The notes beneath the pieces are model-generated. The model ran no database searches. It was not told the DNA's origin and saw only the letters and a list, made by a program, of their open reading frames with translations. 38,022 nucleotides of DNA from Ruminococcus sp. GTDB lineage: Bacteria; Bacillota; Clostridia; Oscillospirales; Ruminococcaceae. Shown in pieces: positions 1 through 9,424 of this stretch; within the stretch, counting starts at the first letter, position 1, and each line of letters starts with the position of its first letter. The translations under genes and the position numbers were made by a program. The stretch is from positions 1 to 38,022 of the forward strand of contig NZ_DXUU01000027.1 of the NCBI RefSeq assembly GCF_019417665.1, written 5' to 3'.

Positions 1-1
1 A

Positions 2-937
2 GTGAAGGAAAATTTAGCTGTGTATATTGAAGCAGCCAAGCGACGCGGAGATCCTCTGGATCATGTGCTGCTGTACGGACCGCCGGGACTGGGCAAAACG
101 ACCCTTTCATCCATTATTGCCCATGAAATGGGCGTGAATTTGCGTGTGACCACAGGACCGGCAATTGAAAAAGCAGGTGACCTTGCAGCGATCCTGACGA
201 ATTTGCAGCCGAATGACGTGCTGTTCATTGACGAGATCCACCGTCTGAACCGGCAGGTAGAAGAAATTCTCTATCCGGCACTGGAGGATCACGCCATTGA
301 TATCATTATGGGAAAAGGCCCCTCTGCCCGTTCTTTGCGTGTGGATCTGAATCCCTTCACGCTGGTGGGGGCAACTACGAGAGCTGGACAGCTGTCCAGT
401 CCGCTTCGTGATCGGTTTGGCGTCATTTTGCGGCTGGAACTGTATACCACAGAACAGTTGACGGATATTGTACGCCGCAGTGCCATGATCCTGAAAATCC
501 CCTGTACCATTGATGGTGCAGCGGAAATTGCCAGCCGTGCCAGGGGGACACCTCGTATTGCAAACCGGTTGTTGAAACGTGTCCGGGATTTTGCCGATGT
601 TATCGGTAACGGAGAGATCACAGAGGAGATTGCTCATATGGCACTCGATCGTCTGGAAATCGACGAACTGGGACTGGACAGCAACGACCGTCGGATGCTA
701 GAAATGATTATCAAGGGCTACGGCGGCGGTCCGGTAGGTCTGGAAACGCTTGCTTCGGCGCTGGGAGAGGAGACGGTGACGTTGGAAGATGTCTGCGAGC
801 CGTATCTCATGCAGCTGGGCTTTTTGGCGAGAACGCCAAGAGGACGCTGTGCCACTGCATTGGCGTATCAGCATTTGGGCTATCGCCAGCCGGATGTGAA
901 CGGCGGTATGGAGGGGCAGATGTCTCTGTCGGATTGA
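2..937 (+). CDS. ruvB: Holliday junction branch migration ATPase RuvB, 5' end missing
   Basis: RuvB is the hexameric AAA+ motor that, with RuvA, drives branch migration of Holliday junctions in the cytoplasm. The visible 311 residues contain the Walker A motif GPPGLGKT (about residues 26-33), the Walker B stretch FIDEIHRL, the sensor motif GATTRAG with an arginine finger region after it, and the C-terminal winged-helix part (YGGGPVGLETLA). Family members are usually about 330-350 residues and carry an N-terminal segment before the VKENL stretch, so the true start lies upstream of the window. The first codon here is an internal GTG, not a real start. The stop is followed by 64 bases and then glmM. 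Identification is very secure from sequence motifs. Confidence 0.96.
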   Translation: MKENLAVYIEAAKRRGDPLDHVLLYGPPGLGKTTLSSIIAHEMGVNLRVTTGPAIEKAGDLAAILTNLQPNDVLFIDEIHRLNRQVEEILYPALEDHAIDIIMGKGPSARSLRVDLNPFTLVGATTRAGQLSSPLRDRFGVILRLELYTTEQLTDIVRRSAMILKIPCTIDGAAEIASRARGTPRIANRLLKRVRDFADVIGNGEITEEIAHMALDRLEIDELGLDSNDRRMLEMIIKGYGGGPVGLETLASALGEETVTLEDVCEPYLMQLGFLARTPRGRCATALAYQHLGYRQPDVNGGMEGQMSLSD

Positions 938-946
938 AACGTCTTT

Positions 947-975
947 TTGAGAAAGATGAAAATAAACAATATTAT
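947..975 (+). promoter_or_regulatory. Putative promoter for glmM
   Basis: TTGAGA at 947-952 and TATTAT at 970-975 are separated by 17 bases. Predicted transcription start is near 982, about 20 bases before the glmM ATG, and a GAAAGGA ribosome binding site follows at 984-990. This is a pattern match only. Confidence 0.45.
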
Positions 976-1001
976 TTTATGATGAAAGGAAACTATGACT
1001 T

Positions 1002-2354
1002 ATGGGTAGATTATTTGGAACAGACGGCGCAAGAGGCGTTGCGATCACAGAACTGACATGTGAATTGGCGATGCAGATCGGTCGTGCCGCAGCACTTGTC
1101 CTGACAAAGGAAACAAAACACCGTGCGAAAATTTTCATTGGTAAGGATACACGAATCTCTTCTGATGTGCTGGAGGCTGCGCTTTGCGCCGGTATTTGTT
1201 CTGTTGGTGCGGAAACAGTAAAATTGGGTGTCGTTCCCACACCGGCAGTGGCATATCTTGTTCGGACGAAGGGCGCCGATGCTGGTGTTATGATCTCGGC
1301 ATCTCACAACAGCGTGGAATTCAACGGCATTAAGCTGTTTGCGTCCACGGGCTATAAGCTGCCGGATGCCATCGAAGAGGAGATCGAGGCGCTGATCCTT
1401 GACCATCCGGAACAGATCGTTTTGCAGTCTCATACCAATGTGGGTGCGATCTCTACATATGAAAATGCCAAGGAGGATTATATTTCCTACCTGGTAAGCT
1501 GTATCCATACAGACTGTACAGGAATTCGTGTGGTACTGGACTGCGCCAACGGCAGCTCTTCCACCACAGCAGAAGCCCTGTTCACTCGTCTGGGTGCATC
1601 GGTGCATATGCTCAGCGCAGAGCCGGACGGTACCAATATCAATAAGAACTGCGGCTCTACCCATATGGAACAGCTCATGGAATATGTCAAGACTCATGAC
1701 TGCAATCTGGGGCTTGCTTTCGATGGAGATGCAGACCGCTGTCTGGCAGTGGATGAAAATGGCGTGCTCATTGACGGTGACAAAATCATTGCTATCTGCG
1801 CTCAGGCAATGCAGCAGGAGGGGAATCTGAAGGGCAATACTGCTGTTGTTACAGTCATGACCAACCTGGGCTTTTTCCACTTTGCTAAAGCGAATCATAT
1901 CAATACCATGGCAACTAAGGTGGGCGATCGGTATGTGCTGGAGCAGATGCTTGCTGGAGGTTATAATATCGGCGGCGAGCAAAGTGGTCATATTATTTTC
2001 CTGGATGAAGCGACTACTGGAGATGGGGAACTGTCTGGTATCAAGCTCATGGAGATCCTGAAAAAGTCTGGCAAGAAGATGAGCGAACTGGCAGGACTGA
2101 TGGAGACATTCCCACAGGTGTTGTATAACGTGACCATCCCGGCAGAGAAAAAGGGACACTGGCAGGAAGATGCACAGATCGCTGCACAGATCGAAAAGTA
2201 TACAGAAGAACTGGGAGACAACGGCAGAATTCTTGTCCGGGAAAGCGGTACGGAACCGCTGGTGCGTGTTATGGTCGAGGGCAAGGATGCTCAGCAGATT
2301 GAGACAGCGGCACAGGCGATTACGGAGCAGGTTAAGATTTTTGCAGGGGAGTAA
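1002..2354 (+). CDS. glmM: Phosphoglucosamine mutase GlmM
   Basis: GlmM interconverts glucosamine-6-phosphate and glucosamine-1-phosphate, feeding UDP-GlcNAc for peptidoglycan. The 450-residue length matches the family. The N-terminus MGRLFGTDGARG is typical. The phosphoserine loop is ISASHN with the catalytic serine at residue 101, the Mg-binding motif DGDADR has aspartates at 241, 243 and 245, and the C-terminal phosphate-binding loop RESGTEP lies near residue 410. The ATG at 1002 follows a GAAAGGA site at 984-990; the in-register upstream ATG at 995 runs at once into a stop. The stop lies 4 bases before the next gene, which suggests co-transcription with it. Confidence 0.97.
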   Translation: MGRLFGTDGARGVAITELTCELAMQIGRAAALVLTKETKHRAKIFIGKDTRISSDVLEAALCAGICSVGAETVKLGVVPTPAVAYLVRTKGADAGVMISASHNSVEFNGIKLFASTGYKLPDAIEEEIEALILDHPEQIVLQSHTNVGAISTYENAKEDYISYLVSCIHTDCTGIRVVLDCANGSSSTTAEALFTRLGASVHMLSAEPDGTNINKNCGSTHMEQLMEYVKTHDCNLGLAFDGDADRCLAVDENGVLIDGDKIIAICAQAMQQEGNLKGNTAVVTVMTNLGFFHFAKANHINTMATKVGDRYVLEQMLAGGYNIGGEQSGHIIFLDEATTGDGELSGIKLMEILKKSGKKMSELAGLMETFPQVLYNVTIPAEKKGHWQEDAQIAAQIEKYTEELGDNGRILVRESGTEPLVRVMVEGKDAQQIETAAQAITEQVKIFAGE

Positions 2355-2358
2355 ACAA

Positions 2359-3069
2359 ATGGCATCAAATATGCGGGTAGTAATGATCCATGGACAGAAT
2401 CACAAAGGCTCTACTTATCATCTGGGAAAAATGCTGGCGGAACAGCTTGATGCAACTGTGACAGAATTTTTTCTTCCCAGAGATTTTGGAGAATTTTGCG
2501 TGGGATGTACGAACTGCTTTGGAAAATCTGAGACACTCTGTCCTCATTATGCGAAGCTGAAACCAATTACGCAGGCGATGGATGCAGCAGATGTTTTGAT
2601 TCTGACCAGTCCGGTTTATGTATATCATACTACAGGTGCAATGAAAGCATGGCTTGACCATTATGGCTATCGCTGGATGGTGCACCGTCCGGAAAGCGCC
2701 ATGTTTTCGAAACAGGCTGTTTGTATTGCAACAGCAGCAGGCGCTGGTATGAGATCGACGCTCAAGGATATGGCAGACAGCATGTTCTTTTGGGGTATCC
2801 CAAAGGTTTATAAGTACGGTACTGCGGTGCGTGCCACTGCGTGGGAACAGATACCGGAAAAACGGCAAAAAAAGTATCAGAAACATATGGCTGCTTTGGC
2901 AAAGCGTATTCGCAGACGGTGCGGATCTGTTAAGCCTGGTATGAAAACCAAAGGGTTCTTTTTCATCATGCGATTGATGCAAAGAAACGGATGGTGTGAG
3001 CCGGATGTGGCTTATTGGAAGAAAATGGGCTGGACTGGAAAAGCACGCCCGTGGAAAATGAAGAAATAA
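2359..3069 (+). CDS. Flavodoxin-fold NAD(P)H-dependent oxidoreductase
   Basis: A 236-residue protein of the NADPH-dependent FMN reductase/flavodoxin-like family. The N-terminus (MRVVMIHGQNHKGSTYHLGKML) has the beta-strand and phosphate-binding loop for FMN with the G-x(4)-S-x-T pattern. It is followed by a cysteine cluster of the iron-sulfur flavoprotein type (CVGCTNCFGK, then a further Cys at LCPHY). The segment LILTSPVYVYHTTGAMKAWLDH is the usual flavin-ring loop of these enzymes. Substrate unknown. The start is ATG 2359, 4 bases after glmM; ATG 2371 is an alternative. The C-terminal 40 residues are basic, as in many clostridial homologues. Function beyond flavin-dependent redox cannot be assigned. 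Confidence 0.82.
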   Translation: MASNMRVVMIHGQNHKGSTYHLGKMLAEQLDATVTEFFLPRDFGEFCVGCTNCFGKSETLCPHYAKLKPITQAMDAADVLILTSPVYVYHTTGAMKAWLDHYGYRWMVHRPESAMFSKQAVCIATAAGAGMRSTLKDMADSMFFWGIPKVYKYGTAVRATAWEQIPEKRQKKYQKHMAALAKRIRRRCGSVKPGMKTKGFFFIMRLMQRNGWCEPDVAYWKKMGWTGKARPWKMKK

Positions 3070-3086
3070 GATAGGAGCAATCCAAA

Positions 3087-3956
3087 TTGAGAGCAGCAAA
3101 TCAATGGAAACAATATCGGATTTTGGACACATCCGAGCTGGAAAAACTAGAAATGTGGAACGGTGTCACCTTGGTGCGTCCAGATCCTCAGATTATCTGG
3201 AAAACCCCGAAAGCCCATCCAGCGTGGAGAAAGGCAGACGGTCACTATAGCCGTTCCTCTTCCGGCGGCGGCAGCTGGGCATTTGCCAGAAAACTGCCTA
3301 CCTCCTGGGAAATGCAGTATGAACCGCTGAACCTGACTTTTAAGATCCAGCCTACCGGCTTCAAGCATACAGGACTGTTCCCGGAGCAGGCGGTGAACTG
3401 GGATTGGATGGCAGAGCAGATACGAAATGCAGGGAGGCCCATTTCTGTGCTGAATCTGTTCGCCTATACAGGCGGTGCAACGCTGGCTTGTGCAGCGGCA
3501 GGAGCATCGGTGTGTCATGTGGACGCATCCAAAGGCATGGTGCAGTGGGCAAGAGAAAATGCTGCATTGTCGGGACTGACCGAAAAGCCTGTGCGCTGGA
3601 TCGTGGACGACTGCGAAAAATTCGTGGCACGGGAGATCCGCCGGGGCAGAAAGTATGATGTGGTCATTATGGATCCTCCCAGCTATGGCAGGGGACCGGG
3701 CGGCGAGGTCTGGAAGCTGGAGGAAAATATCTACGACCTGGTGCAGCTGTGCGCCGGCGTACTGTCCGATGATCCTTTGTTCTTCCTGCTGAACAGCTAT
3801 ACCACCGGGCTTTCTCCGGCGGTTATGGGATATCTGTTGGGCAGTGTGCTGAGGCCTAAGTTCGGCGGCAGTGTGACGGCGGATGAGATCGGATTGCCTG
3901 TGGAACAGAGCGGTATGGTACTGCCCTGCGGTTCTACGGCGATATGGCAGAAGTGA
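3087..3956 (+). CDS. SAM-dependent methyltransferase, RlmI/RlmK-like
   Basis: A class I methyltransferase of 289 residues. The SAM-binding motif I region is LNLFAYTGGATLACAAAGA (about residues 121-139), an acidic residue at the end of the second strand follows in HVDASKGMVQWARENA, and the motif IV signature DPPSYGRG is typical of the 23S rRNA cytosine-5/guanine-N2 methyltransferase group and its relatives. The first 110 residues form the N-terminal domain seen in clostridial homologues. The start is TTG at 3087, supported by the TAGGAGC site at 3072-3078 with 8-base spacing and by lack of a better ATG. It probably acts on rRNA, but the exact base is inference. It lies in the same direction and close behind the flavodoxin-fold gene. 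Confidence 0.85.
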   Translation: MRAANQWKQYRILDTSELEKLEMWNGVTLVRPDPQIIWKTPKAHPAWRKADGHYSRSSSGGGSWAFARKLPTSWEMQYEPLNLTFKIQPTGFKHTGLFPEQAVNWDWMAEQIRNAGRPISVLNLFAYTGGATLACAAAGASVCHVDASKGMVQWARENAALSGLTEKPVRWIVDDCEKFVAREIRRGRKYDVVIMDPPSYGRGPGGEVWKLEENIYDLVQLCAGVLSDDPLFFLLNSYTTGLSPAVMGYLLGSVLRPKFGGSVTADEIGLPVEQSGMVLPCGSTAIWQK

Positions 3957-3963
3957 GAATTCC

Positions 3964-4182
3964 ATGAACCGGAAACAATGGATCGCCGTTCTGATCGGCT
4001 TTCTCTCTTTACTGGCTGACGGCTTCGCAGCAGCGGTGAACTATCTGGACTACCGGCTGGTTTATGGTAACACTTTTGGCACAGTCGGTTCTGTTGTCCT
4101 GTTCTGGGCACCCTATTTATTGTTCGGGGCAGCTGTCGTTGTACTGACGGTCGTTCTGGTGATTTTGATGAAATCGAAGTGA
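3964..4182 (+). CDS. Small two-helix membrane protein, unknown function
   Basis: A 72-residue hydrophobic protein starting MNRKQWIAVLIGFLSLLADG. Two probable transmembrane helices span about residues 6-26 and 44-68, joined by a short loop (NYLDYRLVYGNTFG), with a basic tail MKSK. It begins 7 bases after the methyltransferase stop and ends 19 bases before ecfA1, so it is probably co-transcribed with both. I do not recognise a family. Its place before the ECF module makes an accessory role in the membrane possible, but this is position only. Confidence 0.6.
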   Translation: MNRKQWIAVLIGFLSLLADGFAAAVNYLDYRLVYGNTFGTVGSVVLFWAPYLLFGAAVVVLTVVLVILMKSK

Positions 4183-4201
4183 TTTGGAAGGAGGAACTCC
4201 C

Positions 4202-5050
4202 ATGGAAATCCGTATTGCGGCAGAGCATCTGTCGTTCCACTACACCGACGAGGACGGCAAAACCGCTTCGTCGGAGATCCTGAAAGATCTTTCCCTGACG
4301 CTGGAGGCAGGCGCTTTTGTGGCAGTCCTGGGGCATAATGGCTGCGGCAAATCCACTCTGGCAAAGCATATGAACGCTATCCTTGTGCCTACACAGGGAC
4401 ATATGTATGTATCCGGCATGGATACCAGCGACGAGGAAAAGCTTTATGACATCCGTCAGCGTGTGGGAATGGTCTTTCAGAATCCGGACAATCAGATCGT
4501 AGCGACTATTGTGGAGGAGGACGTGGCATTTGGCCCGGAAAATCTTGGTCTGCCGCCAGAGGAGATACGCCGGCGAGTCGATGATGCCCTGAAAGCTGTG
4601 GGCATGTACGAGTATCGTATGCATGCACCCAACCAGCTGTCCGGCGGTCAGAAGCAGCGTGTTGCCATTGCCGGTATTATCGCCATGCGCCCGTCTTGTA
4701 TCGTGCTGGACGAACCCACCGCAATGCTGGATCCTAAGGGACGGCGTGAGGTCATGAAGACTATCCGTATGCTGAATCGTACCTATGGCATTACTATTGT
4801 GCTGATTACCCACTATATGGAAGAAGCGGCACAGGCAGACCGTGTCATTGTCATGGATGATGGGAAGATCCTGCTGGATGATGTTCCGGCGGAAGTTTTC
4901 TCTCATGTGGAACAGATGAAGCAGGTGGGTCTGGATGTGCCGCAGGTAACAGAACTGGTATATGAACTGCGGCAGTGCGGACTGGAACTGGATTCGCGCA
5001 TTATTACAGAAGAAGATTGTGTACAGGCTTTGTTGGAACAGCTTGCGTGA
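4202..5050 (+). CDS. ecfA1: ECF transporter ATPase EcfA1
   Basis: The first of two ATP-binding subunits of the energy-coupling factor module, which powers vitamin and metal uptake with interchangeable S components. The 282 residues show Walker A GHNGCGKST, the Q-loop VFQNPDNQIVA typical of EcfA1, the ABC signature LSGGQKQRVAIAG, Walker B IVLDEPTAMLD and the H-loop LITHYMEE. The start is ATG 4202, 6 bases after the strong AAGGAGGA site at 4188-4195; an upstream TTG at 4184 overlaps that site and is rejected. It is followed after 14 bases by ecfA2 and then ecfT, the classic Firmicute order. No S component is seen nearby, so this is a shared group II module. Confidence 0.96.
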   Translation: MEIRIAAEHLSFHYTDEDGKTASSEILKDLSLTLEAGAFVAVLGHNGCGKSTLAKHMNAILVPTQGHMYVSGMDTSDEEKLYDIRQRVGMVFQNPDNQIVATIVEEDVAFGPENLGLPPEEIRRRVDDALKAVGMYEYRMHAPNQLSGGQKQRVAIAGIIAMRPSCIVLDEPTAMLDPKGRREVMKTIRMLNRTYGITIVLITHYMEEAAQADRVIVMDDGKILLDDVPAEVFSHVEQMKQVGLDVPQVTELVYELRQCGLELDSRIITEEDCVQALLEQLA

Positions 5051-5064
5051 AATGAGGTGAGCAT

Positions 5065-5937
5065 TTGGCTACATTACAAACCGAAGGATTAACGTATCGC
5101 TATGGGATTGGGACGCCGTTTGAAAAGACGGCGGTGGATCATGTAGATCTGGAAATTCCGTCCGGATCATTTGTCGGGGTGATCGGGCATACCGGATCGG
5201 GGAAATCTACTCTGATTCAACATCTGAACGGCTTGTTGAAGCCCACAGAGGGCAGCGTAAAGCTGGATGGTGTGGACATCTGGTCGGACAAGTCTGGAAT
5301 GCGCCAGGTGCGCTTTCGGATAGGATTGGTATTTCAGTATCCAGAATATCAGATCTTCGAGGAAACAGTGGCAAGGGACATTGCCTTTGGCCCCCGCAAT
5401 ATGGGTCTGACAGAGGATGAGGTGCAGGAACGTGTCAGGGAAACGGCTGCCATCGTAGGATTGTCGGAAGAACTCCTGGAGCAGTCGCCCTTTTTGCTGT
5501 CCGGCGGTCAGAAACGCCGTGTGGCAATTGCCGGCGTTATGGCAATGCGTCCGGAGGTGCTGATCCTGGACGAGCCGACTGCTGGTCTTGATCCCCATGG
5601 AAGAGAGGAAATCCTTCGGGAAATCCATGCATATCGGGAGAAAACCGGCAGCACTATTCTGTTGGTTTCCCATAGTATGGAGGATGTGGCACGTCATGCA
5701 GAACGGATTCTGGTGATGAATGCCGGAAAGGTGTTCTGTTATGACACGGTGCAGAATGTATTCCGCCGTGCACAGGAATTACAGTCCATTGGACTGGCAG
5801 TTCCCCAGATCACACGTGTCTGCGCTGCACTCCGGGCACAGGGGTTGCCCATTGATGATGATATTTTTACCGTAGAACAGGCAAAGGAACAACTCCTGGC
5901 ACTGTATCGGAAAAAGGAGGCGAAAGGCGGATGCTGA
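5065..5937 (+). CDS. ecfA2: ECF transporter ATPase EcfA2
   Basis: Second ATPase of the energy-coupling factor complex, pairing with EcfA1 and EcfT at the membrane. It has 290 residues with Walker A GHTGSGKST, Q-loop VFQYPEYQIFEETV (the PEYQ form is usual for EcfA2), signature LSGGQKRRVAIAG, Walker B LILDEPTAGLD and switch histidine LVSHSMED. The start is TTG 5065 with GAGGTGA at 5054-5060; no in-frame ATG is better placed. Its last 7 bases overlap the start of ecfT, implying translational coupling. Confidence 0.95.
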   Translation: MATLQTEGLTYRYGIGTPFEKTAVDHVDLEIPSGSFVGVIGHTGSGKSTLIQHLNGLLKPTEGSVKLDGVDIWSDKSGMRQVRFRIGLVFQYPEYQIFEETVARDIAFGPRNMGLTEDEVQERVRETAAIVGLSEELLEQSPFLLSGGQKRRVAIAGVMAMRPEVLILDEPTAGLDPHGREEILREIHAYREKTGSTILLVSHSMEDVARHAERILVMNAGKVFCYDTVQNVFRRAQELQSIGLAVPQITRVCAALRAQGLPIDDDIFTVEQAKEQLLALYRKKEAKGGC

Positions 5938-6734
5938 AGGATATTACCATCGGACAATATTTCCCTGGGGATAGCGTTGTACACCGTATGGATCCCCGTT
6001 TTAAGATCGTCATGACGCTGCTGTTTATCGCTATGCTCTTTATGGGACAGCATTTATATTCCTTGATCTTCGGCATCGTCTTTTGCCTGCTGGCACTGGC
6101 GCTGTCCCGGATTCCGGTGCGCCTCATCTGGAAAAGCGTCAAACCTCTGCTGGTGATCCTGATGATCACGGCAGTGCTGGATCTGTTTTTCATTGATGGC
6201 GGCAAGGTTTATTTCAAATGGCTTTTTTTGAAGATCACAGAGGATGGCGTCAGAACGGCGATCCTTATGGTCGTGCGCATTGTGATACTGCTCATCGGTT
6301 CATCTCTGCTGACCTATACCACATCGCCCATTACACTGACAGATGCTATTGAGCGGCTGCTTTCTCCCTTGAAAAAGATTCATGTGCCAGTACATGCCTT
6401 TGCCATGATGATGACCATTGCATTGCGGTTTATCCCCACTTTGCTGGAGGAAACGGATAAGATCATGACTGCGCAGAAAGCCCGGGGCGCAAGCTTTAGC
6501 GAGGGAAATCTGATACAGCGTGCAAAAGCTCTGGTGCCTGTTCTAGTGCCGCTGTTCGTGTCTGCATTCCGCCGGGCAGAGGAACTTGCCACTGCTATGG
6601 AGTGCCGGTGCTACCGGGGAGAGACCGGGAGAACCAAAATGCGTCAGCTGCACGCTGCCGGACGAGACTATGCAGCTATAACTGTGACCATTCTGCTGTT
6701 TGCCGCTGCAGTTGCAGTGAAAATCATCTGGTGA
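5931..6734 (+). CDS. ecfT: ECF transporter membrane subunit EcfT
   Basis: The integral-membrane scaffold that links the two ATPases to the substrate-binding S component. The 267 residues contain several hydrophobic helices (about residues 24-62, 66-90, 100-125 and a last one at 245-265). Two short arginine coupling motifs, QKARGA and MECRCYR, fit the conserved x-R-x sites of the family that dock on the ATPases. ATG 5931 lies inside the end of ecfA2 behind AAAGGAGGCG. In many Firmicutes truA follows ecfT directly; here a large yfhO-like gene lies between. Confidence 0.94.
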   Translation: MLKDITIGQYFPGDSVVHRMDPRFKIVMTLLFIAMLFMGQHLYSLIFGIVFCLLALALSRIPVRLIWKSVKPLLVILMITAVLDLFFIDGGKVYFKWLFLKITEDGVRTAILMVVRIVILLIGSSLLTYTTSPITLTDAIERLLSPLKKIHVPVHAFAMMMTIALRFIPTLLEETDKIMTAQKARGASFSEGNLIQRAKALVPVLVPLFVSAFRRAEELATAMECRCYRGETGRTKMRQLHAAGRDYAAITVTILLFAAAVAVKIIW

Positions 6735-6748
6735 GGAGAACTGATCTC

Positions 6749-9424
6749 ATGACAATATTGCATTCCAAGACGTTGAATCGTACAGAACATACTGCCCGGA
6801 AAAGAGAATCGAGATGTTATCTGTTGTTGTCTTTTTTTATTCCCATGATTTTTCTGGGCTGCGGCTTTGTATTGCAGGATGTCCATCCTTTTGGCGACCG
6901 GCAGATTCTGGTGACAGATTTCTGGCATCAGTACTATCCGTTTCTGTGTTTGCTCCATGAAAAACTGCAAAGCGGCGGTTCACTTCTCTATACATGGGAT
7001 ACGGGACTGGGAACGAATTTTCTATCCATGATGGCATATTATGCCGCAAGTCCGTTGAATTTGCTGACTGCCCTTGTGCCGGAGTCTGTGCTGCGTGAGG
7101 CAGTTACGGTTGAACTGCTTTTGAAGATAGGCTTTGCGGGATTGTTTTTTGCCCTGTTTCTGAAAGGAACATTCCGGCGCAATGACTTCTCTCTCTGCTT
7201 GTTTTCTGTGATGTATGCTTTGTGCAGCTATATTCTTGGCTATTACTGGAATATTATCTGGTTGGACACTGTGGCATTGCTGCCCCTGGTAGCGCTAGGG
7301 CTGGTCTGTCTGGTGCGGGATGGGAAATACCGGCTCTATGTCATTGCGCTGGGGTTGGCTTTGTTCTCCAATTATTATATCGGTATGTTCATTTGTATAT
7401 TTGCCGTCATTGCTTATCTTTGCCTTTGCGTATTCTATTTGAGACCACGCCAGCTGCCGGGCAGGACTCTTGTTATGGCAGGCTGTTCTCTGCTGGGCGG
7501 CGCTTTGGCAGCGGTAGTGCTTGTGCCGGCTTATTATGGCTTACAGCTGACCTACAGCGTCAACAATGCATTTCCTACCATGGTGCAATTTTATGAAAAC
7601 TGGCAGACGCTGTTAGCAAATCTGATCAGTTATCATGCACCTACTTCCAAGGAAGGCTTGCCGAACCTGGCGTGCGGTGTCTTGAGTCTTGTGTTAATGG
7701 GACCTTTTCTTCGTTCCGGAAAAATACGCATCCGGGAAAAAATTGCAGCTATTTTGGTGCTGGCATTCCTGCTGGTGAGCTGCAATTGTAATGTACTTAA
7801 TTATATCTGGCATGGGTTCCATTTCCCGAATATGCTGCCCTATCGGTTTTCGTTTCTGTTCTCCTTTGTGTTGCTGACACTGGCATATCGGAGCTTCCAG
7901 CTGGTATTGGAGGAAAAGCTGAAGATCTGGGATATTCTGGCGATGCTGGTCATGGCGTTCCTCGTATTCCTGGTATCCTATCACATTCAGGAAAACCGTG
8001 CGGTCTACTGGTCTCTTGTCACCGCACTGCTCTATGCCGTGATCATTCTCCTTTATTTCCGCCAGTTTTTCAACAAGCAGCTGTTTTGCATTGCTATGTC
8101 CATTGTGTTGGCATTCGAGTTATTCCAGAATGTAAGGATGGGCACAGAGGAAGTATCTACTTCTGATTATGCCAGCTATCCCACGGCGGAGGCATCGGTG
8201 GATGCACTTCTGGAGCAAATCGACGCACAGGATGAAACATTGTTTTACCGTACAGAAATGTCCACCTGGTATACGCTGAACGATCCGGCTCTGTATGGCT
8301 ATCATGGATTGTCTCAGTTTTCTTCCATGGCAAATGAAAGTGTCACCAAGTGGATGCGTGCTCTGGGGCTGCCTGCCTCAGAAGCCGGGAACCGGTATTA
8401 TTACGGCGGCTCTACGCCGGTGACCAATATGTTTACGGGCATCCGCTATCTGATTTGCCGCAGCGGCTCTATTCTGGACAACAGAGAATGGAAAACGATT
8501 GCCAAAGAAGAGGGGTGCACTGCATATGAGAATATATACGACCTGCCTGTTGGGTTCTGGACAGAGCGAGATCTGGTATCCTATGAATGCCAACCCGACG
8601 GTAACCCGTTTGAGAATCAGAACACGCTGTTTCGGCTTGCGACCGGCATTGAAAAGCCTTTGTTTACTGCAGTTGAAGTACGGGACGTGAATTATACCGG
8701 GGCGAATGCCCTGAAAAACGGCTATGGAAATTACACGTATCAGGCGGAGACCAGTGCGGCGGATCGTAGTTTGCAATACAATTATCAGACCCAGCGTGAA
8801 GCGGATCTTTATGGCTATATGACAGTTACCGGTGGGACAAACGTGATGGTTTCCCGAGACGGTGCTTTTTTGTCATCTTATAGCATTTCCAAGCAGCCTT
8901 ATATCTTCTCTATGGGTTCCTATGAAGGCAATGAAACGGCAAGCCTCACTGTCACACTCCCGGAGGATGCAACATCGGGGATCGTGACGGTTTATGTATA
9001 CCAGTTGGATCGGAATGTTCTGGAAGAAGGCTATGAGAAGCTCTCTGCCGGAACAATTACACTGACGGAATTTTCGGATACCAGACTGACAGGTACTATG
9101 ACATCTCAGACAGACGGATTGTGCTATTTTTCCATTCCTTTTGAATCAGGCTGGACTGCAAAAGTGGACGGTGTTACAACGGACATTACACCAGTGGGTG
9201 ATGCTATGGTGGCTGTACCGGTCTCTGTTGGGGAACATACCATTACGCTGACATACAAGCCGGAGGGATTTGTTGTTGGTACGTTATGTTCTGGCGGAGC
9301 AATTTTGATCCTGATGCTGTTGTATGTGTTGGAACGCAAACGAAAGAGACCGCTGTTGCAGCCGATTCCAGAAAAATCGGAACCGGAAGAACTGCCGACA
9401 GAAACGGAGGAAACGGTATCATGA
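6749..9424 (+). CDS. YfhO-family multi-pass membrane protein
   Basis: An 891-residue protein resembling the YfhO family (GT-C-like fold, linked to glycosyl transfer from lipid-linked donors in lipoteichoic acid modification in Bacillus and Listeria; that role here is inference). A first helix (about residues 27-45) is followed by GDRQILVTDFWHQYYPF, the usual luminal loop with acidic residues, then about 11 further helices up to residue 475. A large extracytoplasmic beta-rich region (about 480-845) comes next, then a final helix (GTLCSGGAILILMLLYVL) with a basic, Glu-rich tail. ATG 6749 has GAGGAGAA at 6733-6740 and starts 14 bases after ecfT. Its stop overlaps the truA start as ATGA, so it is translationally coupled to truA. 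Confidence 0.85.
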   Translation: MTILHSKTLNRTEHTARKRESRCYLLLSFFIPMIFLGCGFVLQDVHPFGDRQILVTDFWHQYYPFLCLLHEKLQSGGSLLYTWDTGLGTNFLSMMAYYAASPLNLLTALVPESVLREAVTVELLLKIGFAGLFFALFLKGTFRRNDFSLCLFSVMYALCSYILGYYWNIIWLDTVALLPLVALGLVCLVRDGKYRLYVIALGLALFSNYYIGMFICIFAVIAYLCLCVFYLRPRQLPGRTLVMAGCSLLGGALAAVVLVPAYYGLQLTYSVNNAFPTMVQFYENWQTLLANLISYHAPTSKEGLPNLACGVLSLVLMGPFLRSGKIRIREKIAAILVLAFLLVSCNCNVLNYIWHGFHFPNMLPYRFSFLFSFVLLTLAYRSFQLVLEEKLKIWDILAMLVMAFLVFLVSYHIQENRAVYWSLVTALLYAVIILLYFRQFFNKQLFCIAMSIVLAFELFQNVRMGTEEVSTSDYASYPTAEASVDALLEQIDAQDETLFYRTEMSTWYTLNDPALYGYHGLSQFSSMANESVTKWMRALGLPASEAGNRYYYGGSTPVTNMFTGIRYLICRSGSILDNREWKTIAKEEGCTAYENIYDLPVGFWTERDLVSYECQPDGNPFENQNTLFRLATGIEKPLFTAVEVRDVNYTGANALKNGYGNYTYQAETSAADRSLQYNYQTQREADLYGYMTVTGGTNVMVSRDGAFLSSYSISKQPYIFSMGSYEGNETASLTVTLPEDATSGIVTVYVYQLDRNVLEEGYEKLSAGTITLTEFSDTRLTGTMTSQTDGLCYFSIPFESGWTAKVDGVTTDITPVGDAMVAVPVSVGEHTITLTYKPEGFVVGTLCSGGAILILMLLYVLERKRKRPLLQPIPEKSEPEELPTETEETVS

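Noticed and set aside
9286..9420. Upstream extension of truA to 9286
   Set aside because: The added residues have no similarity to TruA and overlap the end of the yfhO-like gene; ATG 9421 gives the standard N-terminus.
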